Positions 34,247 through 47,229 are shown, counted from the stretch's first letter. The stretch is 64,000 nt of DNA from Anisodus tanguticus (GCA_034509755.1 CM067556.1:15027501-15091500), one strand, 5' to 3'. Numbers and translations are program-made. Notes: generated by a model from the letters alone, not told the origin.

Positions 34247-35486
34247 TACCATTTGAAAAATGAAAGTCAAAATTCTGGCTATGTTAGCCAATGGAAGAAG
34301 TGATGGTACGTATGTAATGAACTTTCATTATCAATTGATGGCCAAGTCCATTACTTACTCGGAAACTAATCAAGATGCCACAACGAATATTATATTATTC
34401 ATCGGCACTTCTCTATCACTATACTACACATCAATGGGAAAAAATTTTCGGACTTTACCGTAGTATGAAACACTACGTTGGGCCATAATCTATATTATTC
34501 ATCGGCACTTCTCTATCACTATACTACACATCAATGGAAAAAAAAAGACCTCAATCAAATAAAAGCCGTTGGTCATTCTTTAGTACTGATTTTGTAAATG
34601 CTTTGACCGAGTGAACATTATTTTGTCGTTCGCTGTGCCAATTATTCAAATTTGCACCCAAAAGTTCTATTTTTTAGGTAAAGTATTTTCTATTAAGTGT
34701 CTTATAGTCATAATTCGAATTCGAGATTTAAATTAAGAATGAAGGATAAAAGGAATACTTACTTCTCTACTCCAACCTATATTGATGTTCGAGTGGAAAT
34801 TATCTAATCGATGATGTTTGTGTAAATATGTCCAATATCCACTATAAAACTCGGCATAGCGACTGTAGTGTTTGGTTGTTGATATTAAATTTTATATTAT
34901 TAATACTAGTACATTATATTACTTAATTATACGAGAATCAATTAAAGTAATATATTATTTTATATTGAATAAAATATGACAAATGATTGTGTATTAACAA
35001 TACATGAAAGAAGATTCTAAAGAAAAAAATCCTTAAATAATTAATTACTGAGGGTATAAGTATATACTACCAATTTAATGAAAATTTATATATTATTTTA
35101 TATTGAATTGAAGATAAGATATGAATAATTAGCCGTCAATTTTTATTCACCGCATACAATCCCTTCTATTCACCGTGACAGTCCCCATTATCATTGATGT
35201 ATAATATGTTCATAAATCAAACAACCTTTATGCATAACACCTGTAAAGTAATCGCCAGCAAATGCCATTTTTTTTTATAAAAACAAAAAGGAAGAAGAAA
35301 CTATATTCTGGGAGAAGAACAGTTAATCTTATTTAGATATGCTGATGGAGGTGGGCTTCTCTTTTGGCATGGAGTGGGGAGGGTTCATTCATGTAAATAA
35401 ATGTGAAAATGTCGACGAAAGTAAGAAACCACACGGAAGAGATCATTGTGCTTTTAATTTAAGTTTTTTAAGCATTTGGGTATAAT
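34247..35486. other. Intergenic DNA with a 47-bp direct repeat spaced 100 bp
   Basis: No gene. A 47-bp sequence beginning 'tatattattcatcggcactt' and ending 'acacatcaatgg' occurs at 34391-34437 and, essentially identical, at 34491-34537. The remainder is AT-rich. Confidence 0.7.
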
Positions 35487-35491
35487 TTTTC

Positions 35492-36138
35492 TGTTGGAAA
35501 TTTACCTTGGCGGGGAGGTGCGTCCACCCATGTTTAATGAATTAAACACTAGTGTTCCGCATGTTGGAGGCTTTGTCTCTTCACACATGCATAATCTACT
35601 AAGTGAGTAGATGACCGTAGGGCCAAGAATCGTCAAATTTCGTTGAGAAATGAAAGAGATATTGGTCCACGAAGTAAGGTGTTTGAGGCATGAAAATATG
35701 GTGTGGGACAAATCTACCACATCGGTGGGAATAAGAAGAATTGCTCTCTTTATAAGTGTCTAATGTGGTAAAGGGTTTGGGACCCCAAGGGGTATCCCAT
35801 GTGTTTAAAGGAGGAAGGACCTAGATGTGCTTGGGTTCGAGGCTAAGCCCACACGCGCGCCGCCCGTGAGGGCTTGGGTCGTGAGTTGTTTTTTGGAGCA
35901 TTAACCAGCCATTACTTGGTTGTTAACTTTTCCATAAACAACCCTCCTTCATGACCATAAATCAGCCCCTCTTCAATGGCCACGAACAGCCTCACTAATG
36001 GCCTTAAACCTGCTATCAAGATTCAAGACACAACAAGCTTGCGGCAGTTATCAACAGTGGTCTATTAGTTTATCCTTTCGAATACTTATAATAGTTATTT
36101 ACTTCCCGTACTGCTTTACAATAGTATAGCAACCAACA
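35492..36138 (+). mobile_element. Shortened solo LTR of the same copia family
   Basis: Ends TGTTGGAAATTTACC and CAACCAACA, with a perfect target duplication TTTTC (35487-35491 and 36139-36143). At 647 bp it is under half the length of the copy at 32852. The 'aactgtacatctg' array and much of the downstream half are deleted. Confidence 0.88.
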
Positions 36139-36143
36139 TTTTC

Positions 36144-37711
36144 TTGAGTGGTTTAATATATTTTAATAAAAGATTAACTTGGACCACTTAGCTTTACCCT
36201 ATCGATCACACGATTACATAAAATTTGTGAAGATAAAGAGACATGGAAATAGGTCAATAATTATGACATTGTTTGAAATAAGACACCCAAATTATGTAAT
36301 TAACATTGCAAATTCTCAGGTGCTTATAAAATCTTAATACATCATTGGCCAACAGTCCAACGATTGTCGGTCTTTATGGACAAAAAAATTACACTATAGT
36401 ACAAACCTATTGCTGTTACATAGGACTATTTTCAAGTTTCACTTACAAAAATATATAATCTTATATAGCGGTTCTTGCGGGGGATTAACAAATTGTGAGA
36501 GATTTATCTAGACAATGACAGTACTTGCTACTGTTGTTGTAGCGTCAGTTATTTACAAATGATTGAAAATCCTGTCCCACCTACCCATATTTTGTCCTCC
36601 TCGATTATTCGTTTTTCCCTATATATTTTTATTTCACTCCCTTAATTACTTAACTAATTTTAGAAATTACGACTATGTTTAGGAAGTGTTTAATTTAAAC
36701 ATAAAGGGTAGTCAATTATGTTTGAGTTAAAAGAAAATTGTCTGTTTATGTTCCATCTTCCATTTTTGTCTATGAAAAGTAAAAAGTATATTCATAAATG
36801 TGATTTTTGGGGGTGTCTAAAATAATAATTTATGTTTGAAGCAAACAAAAACAGTCTTGATTAGCACTGTGAAAGGTTCTGTATTGTATCTTCTCTAACA
36901 AGTGTATTTGAATGTGCTGGGCAAAGTTTGAACAGCTTTGTGAAAAAAGTGTTTACTGTAAAGTATTGCCTGGTATATATACAATACTTATATAACGAGA
37001 AGGCAAAATCAAACAAGGAGCACGCTCATACATATCACGTTTCATGGCAATAAAATTAAGTTGTCAGCTATTATTGACAAAATTCAGTATGTCGTTTATT
37101 ACTTTTTATTTATAACTATTAAATATACCTTCCATATGCTAAAGCTTTAAAGATATATGTAAACTATCAGCCAAGTGTACTTGTGATACTCCTGAGTCAT
37201 GACGGAGGAACTGATGAGGGCGGGTCAAGTAGCATTGATAAACTTTTAGGCTGACAAGCTTCTGAAGATGAAATTCACATGACATTTTAGGTAAATCACA
37301 TATCAGAATGGAAGAGTAAAGTAAAAAGTTTTGTATAAAATATTTTCTAACTTCACACGGTTCACGCATTTTTGAAGCTTGATGTGGTAATGTAGCCTAA
37401 AAAATAAATTCATGTGAGTTTAGGCTCAAAACAAACAATTAATACGTTTCATATATGTGAATCATGACAATACTACTTTTCTACAAAAACTATTTTTTCA
37501 ACTCTAAAAGGAGTTGGAAACAGAGTTGGATTGTTGGAGTAAAAAACATTGTACCCAAAAGGGCAAAATTTATTTTGATTGGCACCAATATGATAAAAAA
37601 GAGAGAAAAAAAACATTGTTATATCCAATCGTGTTTATACTTTATATGCACGAATGGCAAGCAAAAGCTAAACACGAAAAGGTTGGTTGTTCATTAATAG
37701 CTCCTTCAATG
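36144..37711. other. Intergenic AT-rich DNA
   Basis: No gene, RNA gene or clear repeat boundary recognised. Confidence 0.5.
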
Positions 37712-37716
37712 CTTGG

Positions 37717-38025
37717 TGTTAAGAGTCTCACATCGGAAATTAAATGGAAATATGAATTCCTTATATGGACTTGAACAATCCTCACTCTACAAGCTAGCTT
37801 TTGGGTTGAGTTAGGCCCAAGATTCATTCTTTACATGGTATCAGAGCCAGATCCATTCAAATTCTTTGTTCATCGATGTTGGGCCCCCAAATTATATTGT
37901 CCACGCTCCAGTTAACGAGGTTTGGGCGTACGGAGGAGTGTTAAGAGTCTCACATCGGAAATGGAATGGGAACATGTACAAACTAGTTTTTGGGGTTGAG
38001 TTATACCCAAGATCCATTCTTTACA
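37717..38025 (+). mobile_element. TRIM retrotransposon (Katydid-like)
   Basis: Two short LTRs (37717-37837 and 37939-38025) both begin TGTTAAGAGTCTCACATCGG and end CATTCTTTACA. The 101-bp interior starts with a perfect PBS TGGTATCAGAGCC (37838) and ends with the purine tract 'acggaggag'. No coding capacity. The 3' LTR lacks about 34 bp present in the 5' LTR. Flanks CTTGG and CTTAA match only partly, so the target duplication is uncertain. The 5S-rRNA-like segment that defines Cassandra TRIMs is absent. Confidence 0.9.
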
Positions 38026-38556
38026 CTTAAAAATTGGTACTTACTTCGCTACAAAATCAACTTTCAAACAGTTAACCAAGTACCCCACCAACTAAAAATA
38101 TTTGGACTAGCTATGTAATATTTTTCATATAAATTTATTTGTAATTACTTTATTATTATCTTGGTTGTGTAATTAATTTTGCTATGCCATTGCAGCAGCA
38201 ACAACAATAATTACATATCCAGAATAATTCTAAAAATGATATCCGGAGAGGATAGAATTTACTCAAAATTACCCTACAATGCCATTGCATAAACTTAAAA
38301 AAATCGTACCTACTTATTGAAGTAACAAGTAACAACTGAGCATCTTAGTGATGGTCAGGTAGTCAAAAAAGGACAAAAATAAAACAATAAAAGAATGTAT
38401 AAATTAATAAGTGAACGTTGATTCAAGAATTTACTCTAATGAGCATTTAGGGTTGTACCCCACTTATCTACAAGTGGTTAAGAATTTTAGGCCCTGTCTG
38501 ACAATATTTCCGGAATATCTTTTGGAGAAAAAATTTGTTGAAGGAAAATTGTTAAT
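38026..38556. other. Intergenic DNA
   Basis: Nothing recognised. Confidence 0.45.
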
Positions 38557-38561
38557 ATTTT

Positions 38562-39451
38562 TGTTGGAAATTTGCCTTTAGCGGGAGTTGCGACCGACCA
38601 ACTTTAACGGCTTAAACACTAGAGTTACGCATATTGGAGAATTCGGTTCTTCACACATGCATGATCTACTAAGTACGTAGATAACCGTAGGGCCAAGAAT
38701 CGTCAAATTTCATTGAGAAATTAAAGAGATATTGGTTCACGAAGTAAGGTGTTTGAAGCATGGAAAGTGTGGTATTGTGTGTAATTCTCCCTCATCGGTA
38801 GAGGAAGAAAGAATTGTTGTGTATATGAGATTCGAAATTGGTTTGGGGTTTGGGACCCCAAGGGGTATCCCATGTGTTTAAAGGAGGGAGGACCTAGATG
38901 TGCTTCGGTTCGAGGAAAGACCACACGCGCGCCGCCCGCCCGTCCGGTCCGGTTCCGGGCTGTGGGCTGTGGGCTGTGGGTCTTCTGATATTATCTTTTT
39001 GGGCCAGAAAACTTTTCCGAAGTACGCTTGATCCCGAAGTTTCGGATGTACGATTAGGACCGAATTCTTTCAGATGTACAGTTTGGTCCCTGATGTTTCC
39101 AGAACATCAGAATTTCGACGGTCAAAAACAGAAATGCCAAGCACTCAATTCAGCCATTTATTTTGGCTGAATTACTCCTCCTATAATGGTCAAATCCGTT
39201 GGTCTTTCTCCCATTAATGTTGGTGGCTTTACTACCTCCGTAATGGCCATTATTTGGCTGTTATGGAGGGCAGTAATCAGCCCCCTCCCTCACCTATTTA
39301 AACACCCCCTTCCAGTTTTCTTGTGTAACTATTGTAATTTTCAGATTTCTAGTTGAATTATTGAATCTTTATTTATCCTTTCGAATACTTGTAATAGTTA
39401 TATACTTCCCGTACTGCATTATAAAGTACCATAGAGCAAAATCTCCCAACA
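38562..39451 (+). mobile_element. Solo LTR of the same copia family, 890 bp
   Basis: Ends TGTTGGAAATTTGCC and TCTCCCAACA, with a perfect target duplication ATTTT (38557-38561 and 39452-39456). By eye its sequence is closest to the minus-oriented solo LTR at 27118-28386, sharing 'gcgggagttgcgaccgacca' and the same 3' end. These two therefore form a subfamily distinct from the copies at 10872 and 32852. Confidence 0.9.
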
Positions 39452-39456
39452 ATTTT

Positions 39457-39834
39457 TCCCTAAGGTTTTGCTTGGTTAATTTAGATTTGACGAGAATAGC
39501 ACTAAGTGAGAAGGTTTTGACCATGAAATTCTCTTTGAGAAAGTTCAACATAATGCAGAACAAAATTTGAACTTATTTAAAGAGTTTGTATGGACGAATT
39601 TAAAATATAACCATATTTGGTTACAAACTAGCACATTTATTTTAGTATTCGGAGGAAATTGCAGTGGCTAGGAAAGGGGTAATGCCCCTAAAATTTATTG
39701 AAAAGAGGAAATTTTGGGAACAATTCGACATATTTTACTGTTCTATTTGACTACTTTGGTAACTATGCACACGCTTTTTACTGCTTCCTTTTTGTCTCCT
39801 CCACTTTGCTATGTCCTAGACGGTGAATCTAGGA
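39457..39834. other. Intergenic DNA
   Basis: No gene recognised. Confidence 0.45.
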
Positions 39835-40440
39835 TTCTGGATTTCATTCAACAGCTCGATAACAACGTAGTCAATGCAGAAAAAATAAGAGATAAAATAA
39901 ATGACGCAATATAATAATATCTACATAAAGATAATATGCGATATCAAATTAGTACAGCTAAGAAAATAAGACGAGGAAATGGAAAGGCTACCCCCCCCCT
40001 CTCGCACACACAACGCTACAAACTCAAATACCTACTAACCTTCTATCCTAGTAATTCGACCTCCAGGTCTTCCTATCTAAGTCCATGTCCTCAGTCAACT
40101 GGAACCGAGTCATATCATGTCTAATCATCTCTCCCCAATTCTTTTTCGGCCTATCTCTATCTTTCCTATCTCATGTGACCGTCGATCTCTCACACCTCCT
40201 AACTGACACATCCTCATTCCTCCTCTTCACATGTCCGAACCATCTCAGTCTCGCTTCTCTCATCTTGTCCTCCACGGAGGCCACTCCGACCTTGTCTTTG
40301 ATATCTTCATTCATAATAATAAATCTCCTAGTATGACCACACATCCATTTCAACATCCACATATCCGCTACTTTCATCTTCTGAACGTGAACGCTCTTGA
40401 CTGACCAACACTCTGTCCATACAATAATGCAGATTTAACC
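39835..40440 (-). mobile_element. RTE-type LINE 3' fragment
   Basis: The minus-strand frame at 40171-40377 encodes 'MLKWMCGHTRR', 'EDIKDKVGVASVEDKMREAR' and 'WFGHVKRR', the C-terminal tail of plant RTE-like LINE proteins. Downstream (to about 39835) it keeps the LINE 3' UTR words also found at 44630-44850, such as 'cgagaggggggggtagcc' and 'tgcattgactacgtt' in minus orientation. The 5' part is missing, as expected for a 5'-truncated LINE insertion. No reverse-transcriptase core is present. Confidence 0.8.
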
Positions 40441-40659
40441 TCCACTCTGTAAAGTTTACCAATCGAAATAAATTATTTTGACTCGTTATGAATTATGAGC
40501 ATGTCACCATCGCTATAAAACAACAAAAGAGTAAGAAGTAAATCCAATGAAGCACATCACCCAAAGTGAGTGTAACGAGGTTGTTAATCCTTAATTAAAA
40601 ATTTTAAGTGTAAGTTTCAGTAATGAAATTATCTTGGATATTTTATCAGTTTTTTTAAA

Positions 40660-40795
40660 GGATAGTGACTTATCCTTCTACTCTTCTCCATTTAAATATC
40701 AGACTTTTATTTAAAAGAAGGTTCGAACTCATGACGTGCGTCTACTCCACACATCAGGCGCTGCATGCGCTCTTACCACTAGATGAAAGCTCTGG
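40660..40795 (-). repeat. tRNA-derived SINE relic
   Basis: The minus strand has an A-box-like 'tcatctagtggtaagag' and a B box 'gagttcgaacc'. At its 5' side lies a two-copy 22-bp repeat 'aaagctct(g/a)g(g/a)ggcattaaatt' (40788-40830). No clean target duplication was found. Confidence 0.5.
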
Positions 40796-41320
40796 GGGCA
40801 TTAAATTAAAGCTCTAGAGGCATTAAATTATCTTTGATAAGAAATATTTTATTAAAACAAGATTTTTCGATGCCATATTAATCATATTCCAAGATGTTTA
40901 TCAAGACATCGGATAAAAATCAACAAATAGAAAAGATTTCTTGAAGCACTACTAGAAAATGACGAATTTTGAGTACGAGCTAATTAGCTAAACATGCTAA
41001 ATTGACCCTTGAGTAGGTTAAGATACCATTCATTCCTAATTTCGTGACTTTCTGCAGACACTTTTTTCTTCAGATTTTTTTTTAAAATATAGGAGCTTTT
41101 TTTTCTCTTCAAAAGTTGTTGAAACAACAAATAATAAAATAGGATATGTCATGGAAGCACAATTCATGTGGTATAGTGCATGTACTTCACAGGTGATTCA
41201 TGTTTAACTCATGAAAATAATTTGCAGAAAAAAGTGGAAATTTTATTTAGGTGCCTAGCATAAGAGGATTGGACTTTTAAGTTTTAAGGTGGGCATTCAT
41301 TCTATTTGTTGATTTCACTT

Positions 41321-41502
41321 TTTTTTAAATCTGGTGACTGATATTTGTATTGGGGCCCGACTAATCTGAATTCATATCGTGTAAAAGCTCACTTATGACA
41401 AATCACTCCCTAATAGAATTATTTTATAACCAAAGCTCGAACCTGAAACCTCTGATTGAGGACGGAGAGATCATATCCATCTCACCACAATCATTGTGGG
41501 TG
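41321..41502 (-). mobile_element. Short SolS-like SINE
   Basis: Flanked by a perfect 10-bp target duplication GATTTCACTT (41311-41320 and 41503-41512). The minus strand reads a tRNA-like head ('gtggtgagatggatatg', B box 'ggttcgagctttgg') and a body 'ttcagattagtcgggcccca', then ends in a short A-run. The body matches what I remember of nightshade SolS/Au-type SINEs. Confidence 0.75.
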
Positions 41503-41512
41503 GATTTCACTT

Positions 41513-42729
41513 ACTAATAAATAGGTTTTAGCTTGTAATAACTTGAAGTTTGTTTGTGAAATGGGAAAAATATTTAATTTTCACGAAATAATTTTATCCC
41601 TAAAAAATCATGACTATCTAATTACAACTTTAATTTCATAAACCTCTTCAAATTAAATATATGTGATTTGTCCATATGGGCTGTCATATAATATACATTG
41701 CAGCCTTTACTTCTTTATTTTTGCTGACAATTTCTTCTTTAGAAAATATTGTTTATAAGTAGCAGACCAGTAAATAGTAAATACTTTGTACTTCTAGTGT
41801 ATTCATGCAGTAAAACAATAGTAATATAGCACTATAAATTCTGAAAAGTTTAGACATGCGCACTCGTTACTTTGCCACCACTCAATAATAAAAATAGAAA
41901 GGAGATCCAATTTTGAAGGGTAAAAGTATTACAGAATTTGAAATTTTTAAGTCAGGAGATGTAGGAATAGTATAAGCATAGGTCAAGTCAAACACATGAA
42001 GAGATTTTACTGATATCACAAGTTATTACATGGATAATATATTTTGGAATTTTGAATACACTTAATTAAGTTGGAGATGAGAATAATGATATGTCGTGAT
42101 TTATACTCCTAACAACTGCCATTTTTCGTCAAATTTACATCTCTAAAGTTCTCTGGCACGTTCATGATATTATAATTTCCATAATTAAACTTACTACTTG
42201 CTGGGAAACTGTTCAAAACAATGCTTATTATCCAAGTTACCCAACTCATACGTAGTAATTTACAAATCTACGTGTAAAAATAGAGTCAGGATTTAAAATT
42301 TATAGGTTGAAGATTTTAATATTTTAAAATTATTGAGTTCTAAATCAATAATTTATATATAGGTTCAGGATTTTAATATTTTAAAATTAATGAGTTCTAA
42401 ATGAAAATTTTACATATATTCAATTGATTTTTCAATACAAATAGATGATTGAAGAAAAAAATATTTGGTTCGGCCAAAACCCGTAACAGAAGCGCTAGCT
42501 CCGTCCTTATCTATATAACTACTAAACACTTAATATAAAATCATATTAATTTAGCATAGTTAAAATAAAAATGTGTAGATTAGTTAACTATAGAGTGTAT
42601 GCGAAGAAAGAGGCTAGTGAGAATCGAATCTACACCTATTGGGGAAGACTTTTGCTAAATGATGGGGCTATATGGCGATTTATTTGTAGCACTGAATGAT
42701 AATTTTATCAAATTCTGCTATGATCTACA
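41513..42729. other. Intergenic DNA with a small tandem duplication
   Basis: No gene. Around 42305-42405 a roughly 57-bp unit containing 'gattttaatattttaaaatta' and 'tgagttctaaat' is present twice. The rest is AT-rich. Confidence 0.5.
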
Positions 42730-44966
42730 TAAAGGCTGATGGACTAGGATAGCCAAATGCATCAGGAAACATCTAGAGAGGTACTAGGAGTCTCGGGGGC
42801 AACTCAGCTAGGCGTAAAGGGGATTGATGGTGGAGTGGAGAGCTCCAAGGAAAACTAGAAGTAAAAAAGATTGCCTATGCGGCGTTAGTGGAATGCGTGG
42901 ATAAGGAGGACAAAAGGAGGACAAAGAAAGAAGCGAAGCTAGCGGTCACAACTACTAAAACAACATCTTTTGAGCATTTGTATAAAGAGCTCGAGTGCAA
43001 AGGTGAGGATAGGAAGTTGTATAGGTTTCCAAGACGAGAGAGAGTCACGCGACTTGGATCAAGTGAAGTGCATCAAGGACGAGAATGACAAAGTGTTGAC
43101 AGAAGAGACACCCATTAGACGGAGATGGCATACGTACTTCCATAAGCTTTTAAATGAAGAAGGGGATATAACTATCGTGTTGAGGGAATTAGAGCAGTCC
43201 AAGAGTCGTAGAGACTTCGGCTATTGTAGGTGCATAAAGGTTGCAGAGGTTAGAGGGGCTATTAGTAAGATGAGGAAGGAAAGAGCGACTGAACCGGATG
43301 AGATACCGGTAAACTTTTGGAAGATCACAGAGGAGACAGATGCGGAGTGGCAGACTGGATTGTTTAATGTCATATTTAGGACGGCTAAGATGCCAGAGGA
43401 ATGGAAGTGTAGTACAATGGTCTCATTGTATAAGAACAAGAGATTTAGAATTGCAATAATTATAGGGGTATCAAGCTGTTAAGCCACACTATGAAAGTTT
43501 GGGAGAGGGTGATCGAGATGAGGATGAGGAGGGATGTTTCGATATCAGAGAACAATTCAAATTCATGTCGGGAAGATCGACCATAAATGCTATTCATTTT
43601 GTCAGAAGATTGATGGAGTAGTATAGGGACAAAAAGAGAGACTTGTGCATAATGTTCATTGATCTAGAGAAGGATACGATAAAGTCCATCGGGAGGTCCT
43701 TTGGAGATGTTTGAAGCCTAGAGGTATGCCGGTGGCCTATATCAGTGCAATTAAGGACATGTATGAGGGTGCCAAGATTAGGGTTAGGACAGTTGAAGGT
43801 GACTCTGAACACTTTCCGGTCGTGATGGAGTTGCATCACGGATCAACCCTTGGCTCGTTTTTATTTGCCTTAGTGGTGGATGAATTGACTAGACATATTC
43901 AACATGAGATGCCGTGTTATATGTTATTTGCAGACGACTTCTGATTGATGAGACACACAATGGGGTTACCGATAAGTTAGAAATTTGAAGAATGATCTTG
44001 GAATCTAATGGATTCAAGTTAAGTAGAACTAAAACGGAATATATAGAGTGTAAAACTAGTGAGGTGATGCAGGAGACAGATGTGGAAGTGAAGATTGAGT
44101 CACAAGCTATACTCAAAATATGAAGCTTCAAGTATCTTAGGTCCATAATACAAGTAGATGGGGAGATTAATGATGATTTCACATACCGTAGTGGAGCAGA
44201 GTAGATGAAATGGAGGCTCTCCTCCAGGGTGCTTTGTGATAAGAAGTTGTCGCCTAGGATGAAAGGTAAGTTCTACAGAGTGATGATTAGAGCAGTGTCG
44301 TTTGTATGGGGACTAACGTTGGCCACTCAAGAACGTCCACGTTCAGAAGATGAAGGTAGCGGAGATGAGGATGCTCAGATATATGTGTGGTCATACTAGA
44401 AGAAACATGATTATAAATGAAGTTATACGGGATAAGATCGGAGTGTCCTCCGTGGAGGACAAGATAAAAGGATGTGTGAGAATGCGCCAGTTAGGGGGTG
44501 CGAGAGACTGGCGATAACAGAAGTTAGGAGAGGTAGAGGTAGGCCGAAAAAGAAATGGGGAGAGGTGATTAGACAATACATGACACAACTCCAACTGTAG
44601 AAAGAAGATTTGGAGGTCGATGATTAGGATAGAATGTTAGTAAGTAGTTGAGTTTTATCGCACTGTGTGTGAGAGGGGTAGGGGGCTAGCCTCTCCTTCT
44701 CCTCTTCTCCTTTTCTTTATAGTATTATTTAGGTTTCGCGTATCCATACTCTTACGTGAGTATTCCTATGTGTCGCTTTATTTTTTTTTTTATTGTTATC
44801 TCGCTGTCATTTTCTTTGAATTTCTGTATTGACTACGTTCTTTTAAGTTGAGGGTCTATTGGAAATAACCTCTTTAGCCCATAAATGTAGAGGTAAGATC
44901 TGCATACATCTTACCCTCCCCAAACTCTAATGTGTAAGATTACACTAGATATGTTGTTGTTGTAGA
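42730..44966 (+). mobile_element. RTE-type LINE, 5'-truncated and broken
   Basis: Broken frames on the plus strand encode a LINE reverse transcriptase. Near 43055 'DLDQVKCIKDEND', then 'RRRWHTYFHKLLNEEGD', 'RATEPDEIPVNFWK' and 'FNVIFRTAKMPEEWKCS'. Around 43640 'DLCIMFIDLE'. Near 43840-43940 'HHGSTLGSFLFALVVDELTR' and the catalytic 'MLFADDF'. Near 44360 is the C-terminal region. Several frameshifts and stops (about 43480, 43620, 43680, 43944) make it inactive. The 3' UTR runs to a 'gttgttgttgta' tail at 44955-44966, typical of plant RTE elements. The endonuclease domain is absent. It is the same family as 39835-40440. Confidence 0.85.
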
Positions 44967-45198
44967 ACTTAATGGGTAAACTACTTGAATATTTTTGCAA
45001 CCTCGCAAAATCAAGTGATTTCTCTTGCAAAAGAATTGCTTTGCTAGGCTCTTCATTTACAATTTTCTGCTTTCAAAGAATATTCTCATAGCCAAAGATC
45101 AATCCTTTCACTAGCATTTTAATATTTGATCCAAAACTTTTAATAATTCAAAATCTTATCAGTACCTACTATTCATCCACTTGATAATGTTAATGTAG

Positions 45199-46760
45199 GG
45201 ATTTGTTGGGTTCGTAAGCACAACGGAAGTTTAAAAATTCTTACCCAACAACAAACTTAGCATGACTTATACGATAATCATGTTGTATGTTCAAAACATG
45301 ATAAAAGAAAACTTACAGGTTTACGTACGCGGGATTCAACACTAAGGTATCCACGCGATTTGTTTCCTCGATTGCAAGATCTAACTCCAATGTATTTCCT
45401 ATTCAAGAAAGCTAGAAAATCTTGCTTTAGGAATTGAGAAATTATTTTCTGTAACTTAATAATTATTGGGTATATGTTGTTTATATAGGAGTTCAGGACA
45501 AAACCTAAACAGATATAAAACAGGAAAACCTGGGCCCATGTTAATGTTCAGCGGACTAGCCCAGCTGGTCCACTTCACACGCCCCAATTGGACGGCCAAG
45601 GTCCCAATTTTGGGCCAGTAATTTCTGGCCCAATTGGTTCCCTGGATTTGTCCGAGTACCCATATAATATATCCAACACATTTAATTAAATCTGAAATCC
45701 AATTCGACTTAATTAAATAATTTCTATCAAATAGAAATATTTCATAATTATTATAAATTAAATATCTCGATTCTCAATCGAATATTTAATACTTTCTCAA
45801 TACACTCTTAGATCGAAGAAACAATCGCATATAGTGTGACCCTATAGGCCTTCACATATCGACATTAATCTAATTAAGGTCCATACGAAACTCCTAGACT
45901 GCGTCGTATGATGAACTCAATATGTGAAGTACGTTTACATGAATCCAGCAAACTTAAACTTTATGCGGAACTATAAATTACTTCCATTCGCGACACACTC
46001 GATTATGCTTAGGATTTGCCAAGTGTCTATCCAAATGACTTAATCACTTTATCTCACATTTATTAGATGATAACTAGACCATATTCTAAATATGTCTGTT
46101 GCACTGGCCAATGACTTTAGTCAACCTAATAAAATTGAGAAGTTAAGTGCTCTCTCGAATTTCCAATCGAGGAATGAATCATATTCTTGGCTCAACTACC
46201 ACCTTGATTTACATCCTGATGCACCCAACACAAGCCGTATCTTATCGAGAAGGAGTTTAAGCTTAGAACTTGGTCAAAGTACATCATTATGTAAATAAGG
46301 TGTGTATTGACCTCAAGTAAAATGACATTTATATTCCACACGCCGATAACACTAGACATGTATAACAAATAGTTTATCGGCAGGGTATACCAATATTTCT
46401 CCAAAGTATCCATGTGTCCATCACGAGTAACCATTACTCGTAGCTGTAAGACATACTACATTCTCCAAGAATGTGATGCAGACCACATGTCGACTTATAA
46501 CATATCATCGATATCCCATTCTCGATGATCATTAGTCGAGGCTATTTTGAGAGTTACGTTCTATCATTAATAGCTCACTCTATTAATGATTACGTAAGCT
46601 CAAGGGATACACATATATGAATAATTGCAAACAATCAAACAATAATTCAATAATTGCAAATGCCATAAATATTTATCTCATTAATATTATGAATATGTTC
46701 AAATATATTTTTGTCCCTAATATAGATTGTCTCTAGGACATACCTACTTTCAGTTAAATC
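45199..46760 (-). mobile_element. Probable LTR-retrotransposon remnant, non-coding
   Basis: Begins TGTTGGGTTCGTAAGCAC and includes a short inverted repeat (TGTTGGGT...ACCCAACA, 45199-45247). It continues as about 1.5 kb of non-coding sequence with many short palindromes, for example 'ttctcgatgatcat' and 'tactcgtag'. The style resembles long non-coding LTRs or LARD interiors seen in plants. No CCAACA end, target duplication or coding domain was found on the right, so extent, orientation and class are tentative. Confidence 0.35.
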
Positions 46761-47229
46761 AATAATTCATTCGAGTTTATTGCGAGCCATATTTAGTAAA
46801 AATGAAAAAACTACCTTTAGCACTGTATTCCCGTGTTCTTACGAAAAGTAACTCAGATTTTATCCAATGTTTAAGGGAATCCATGTCATAAAAACATTAC
46901 CGTAATTAAAAATTGGACCCATACAGCATGAAAGTTCATGCTAATAAATTGTGCTATTTTCAGTTTTTTCACCATTAATTATTGTAGCACAGAATGAAAA
47001 CTAAATTCTGTATCATTATTTCAACAATGTTAAGATCTTTATCCAGAAATACTAACACATTATTTCTATATTCGAATTTGCTCTATGTATTATTCATTAA
47101 AAAAAAACCTTTTTGTCAAAAAAAAAACTCATATTCATGTCCGCTACACCACATCCATCCATACCTAACATGTAGATAAATCCCATATCTTTATGCAATT
47201 TTACGTATTCATACAAAGTCATAACAAAA
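46761..47229. other. Intergenic AT-rich DNA
   Basis: No gene recognised upstream of the SINE. Confidence 0.45.

Noticed and set aside
37717..38025. Cassandra element with 5S rRNA-like LTRs
   Set aside because: The LTRs lack the 5S-like internal promoter segment that defines Cassandra.
39714..40336. Small plus-strand proteins
   Set aside because: They are antisense shadows of the minus-strand LINE C-terminus and 3' UTR.
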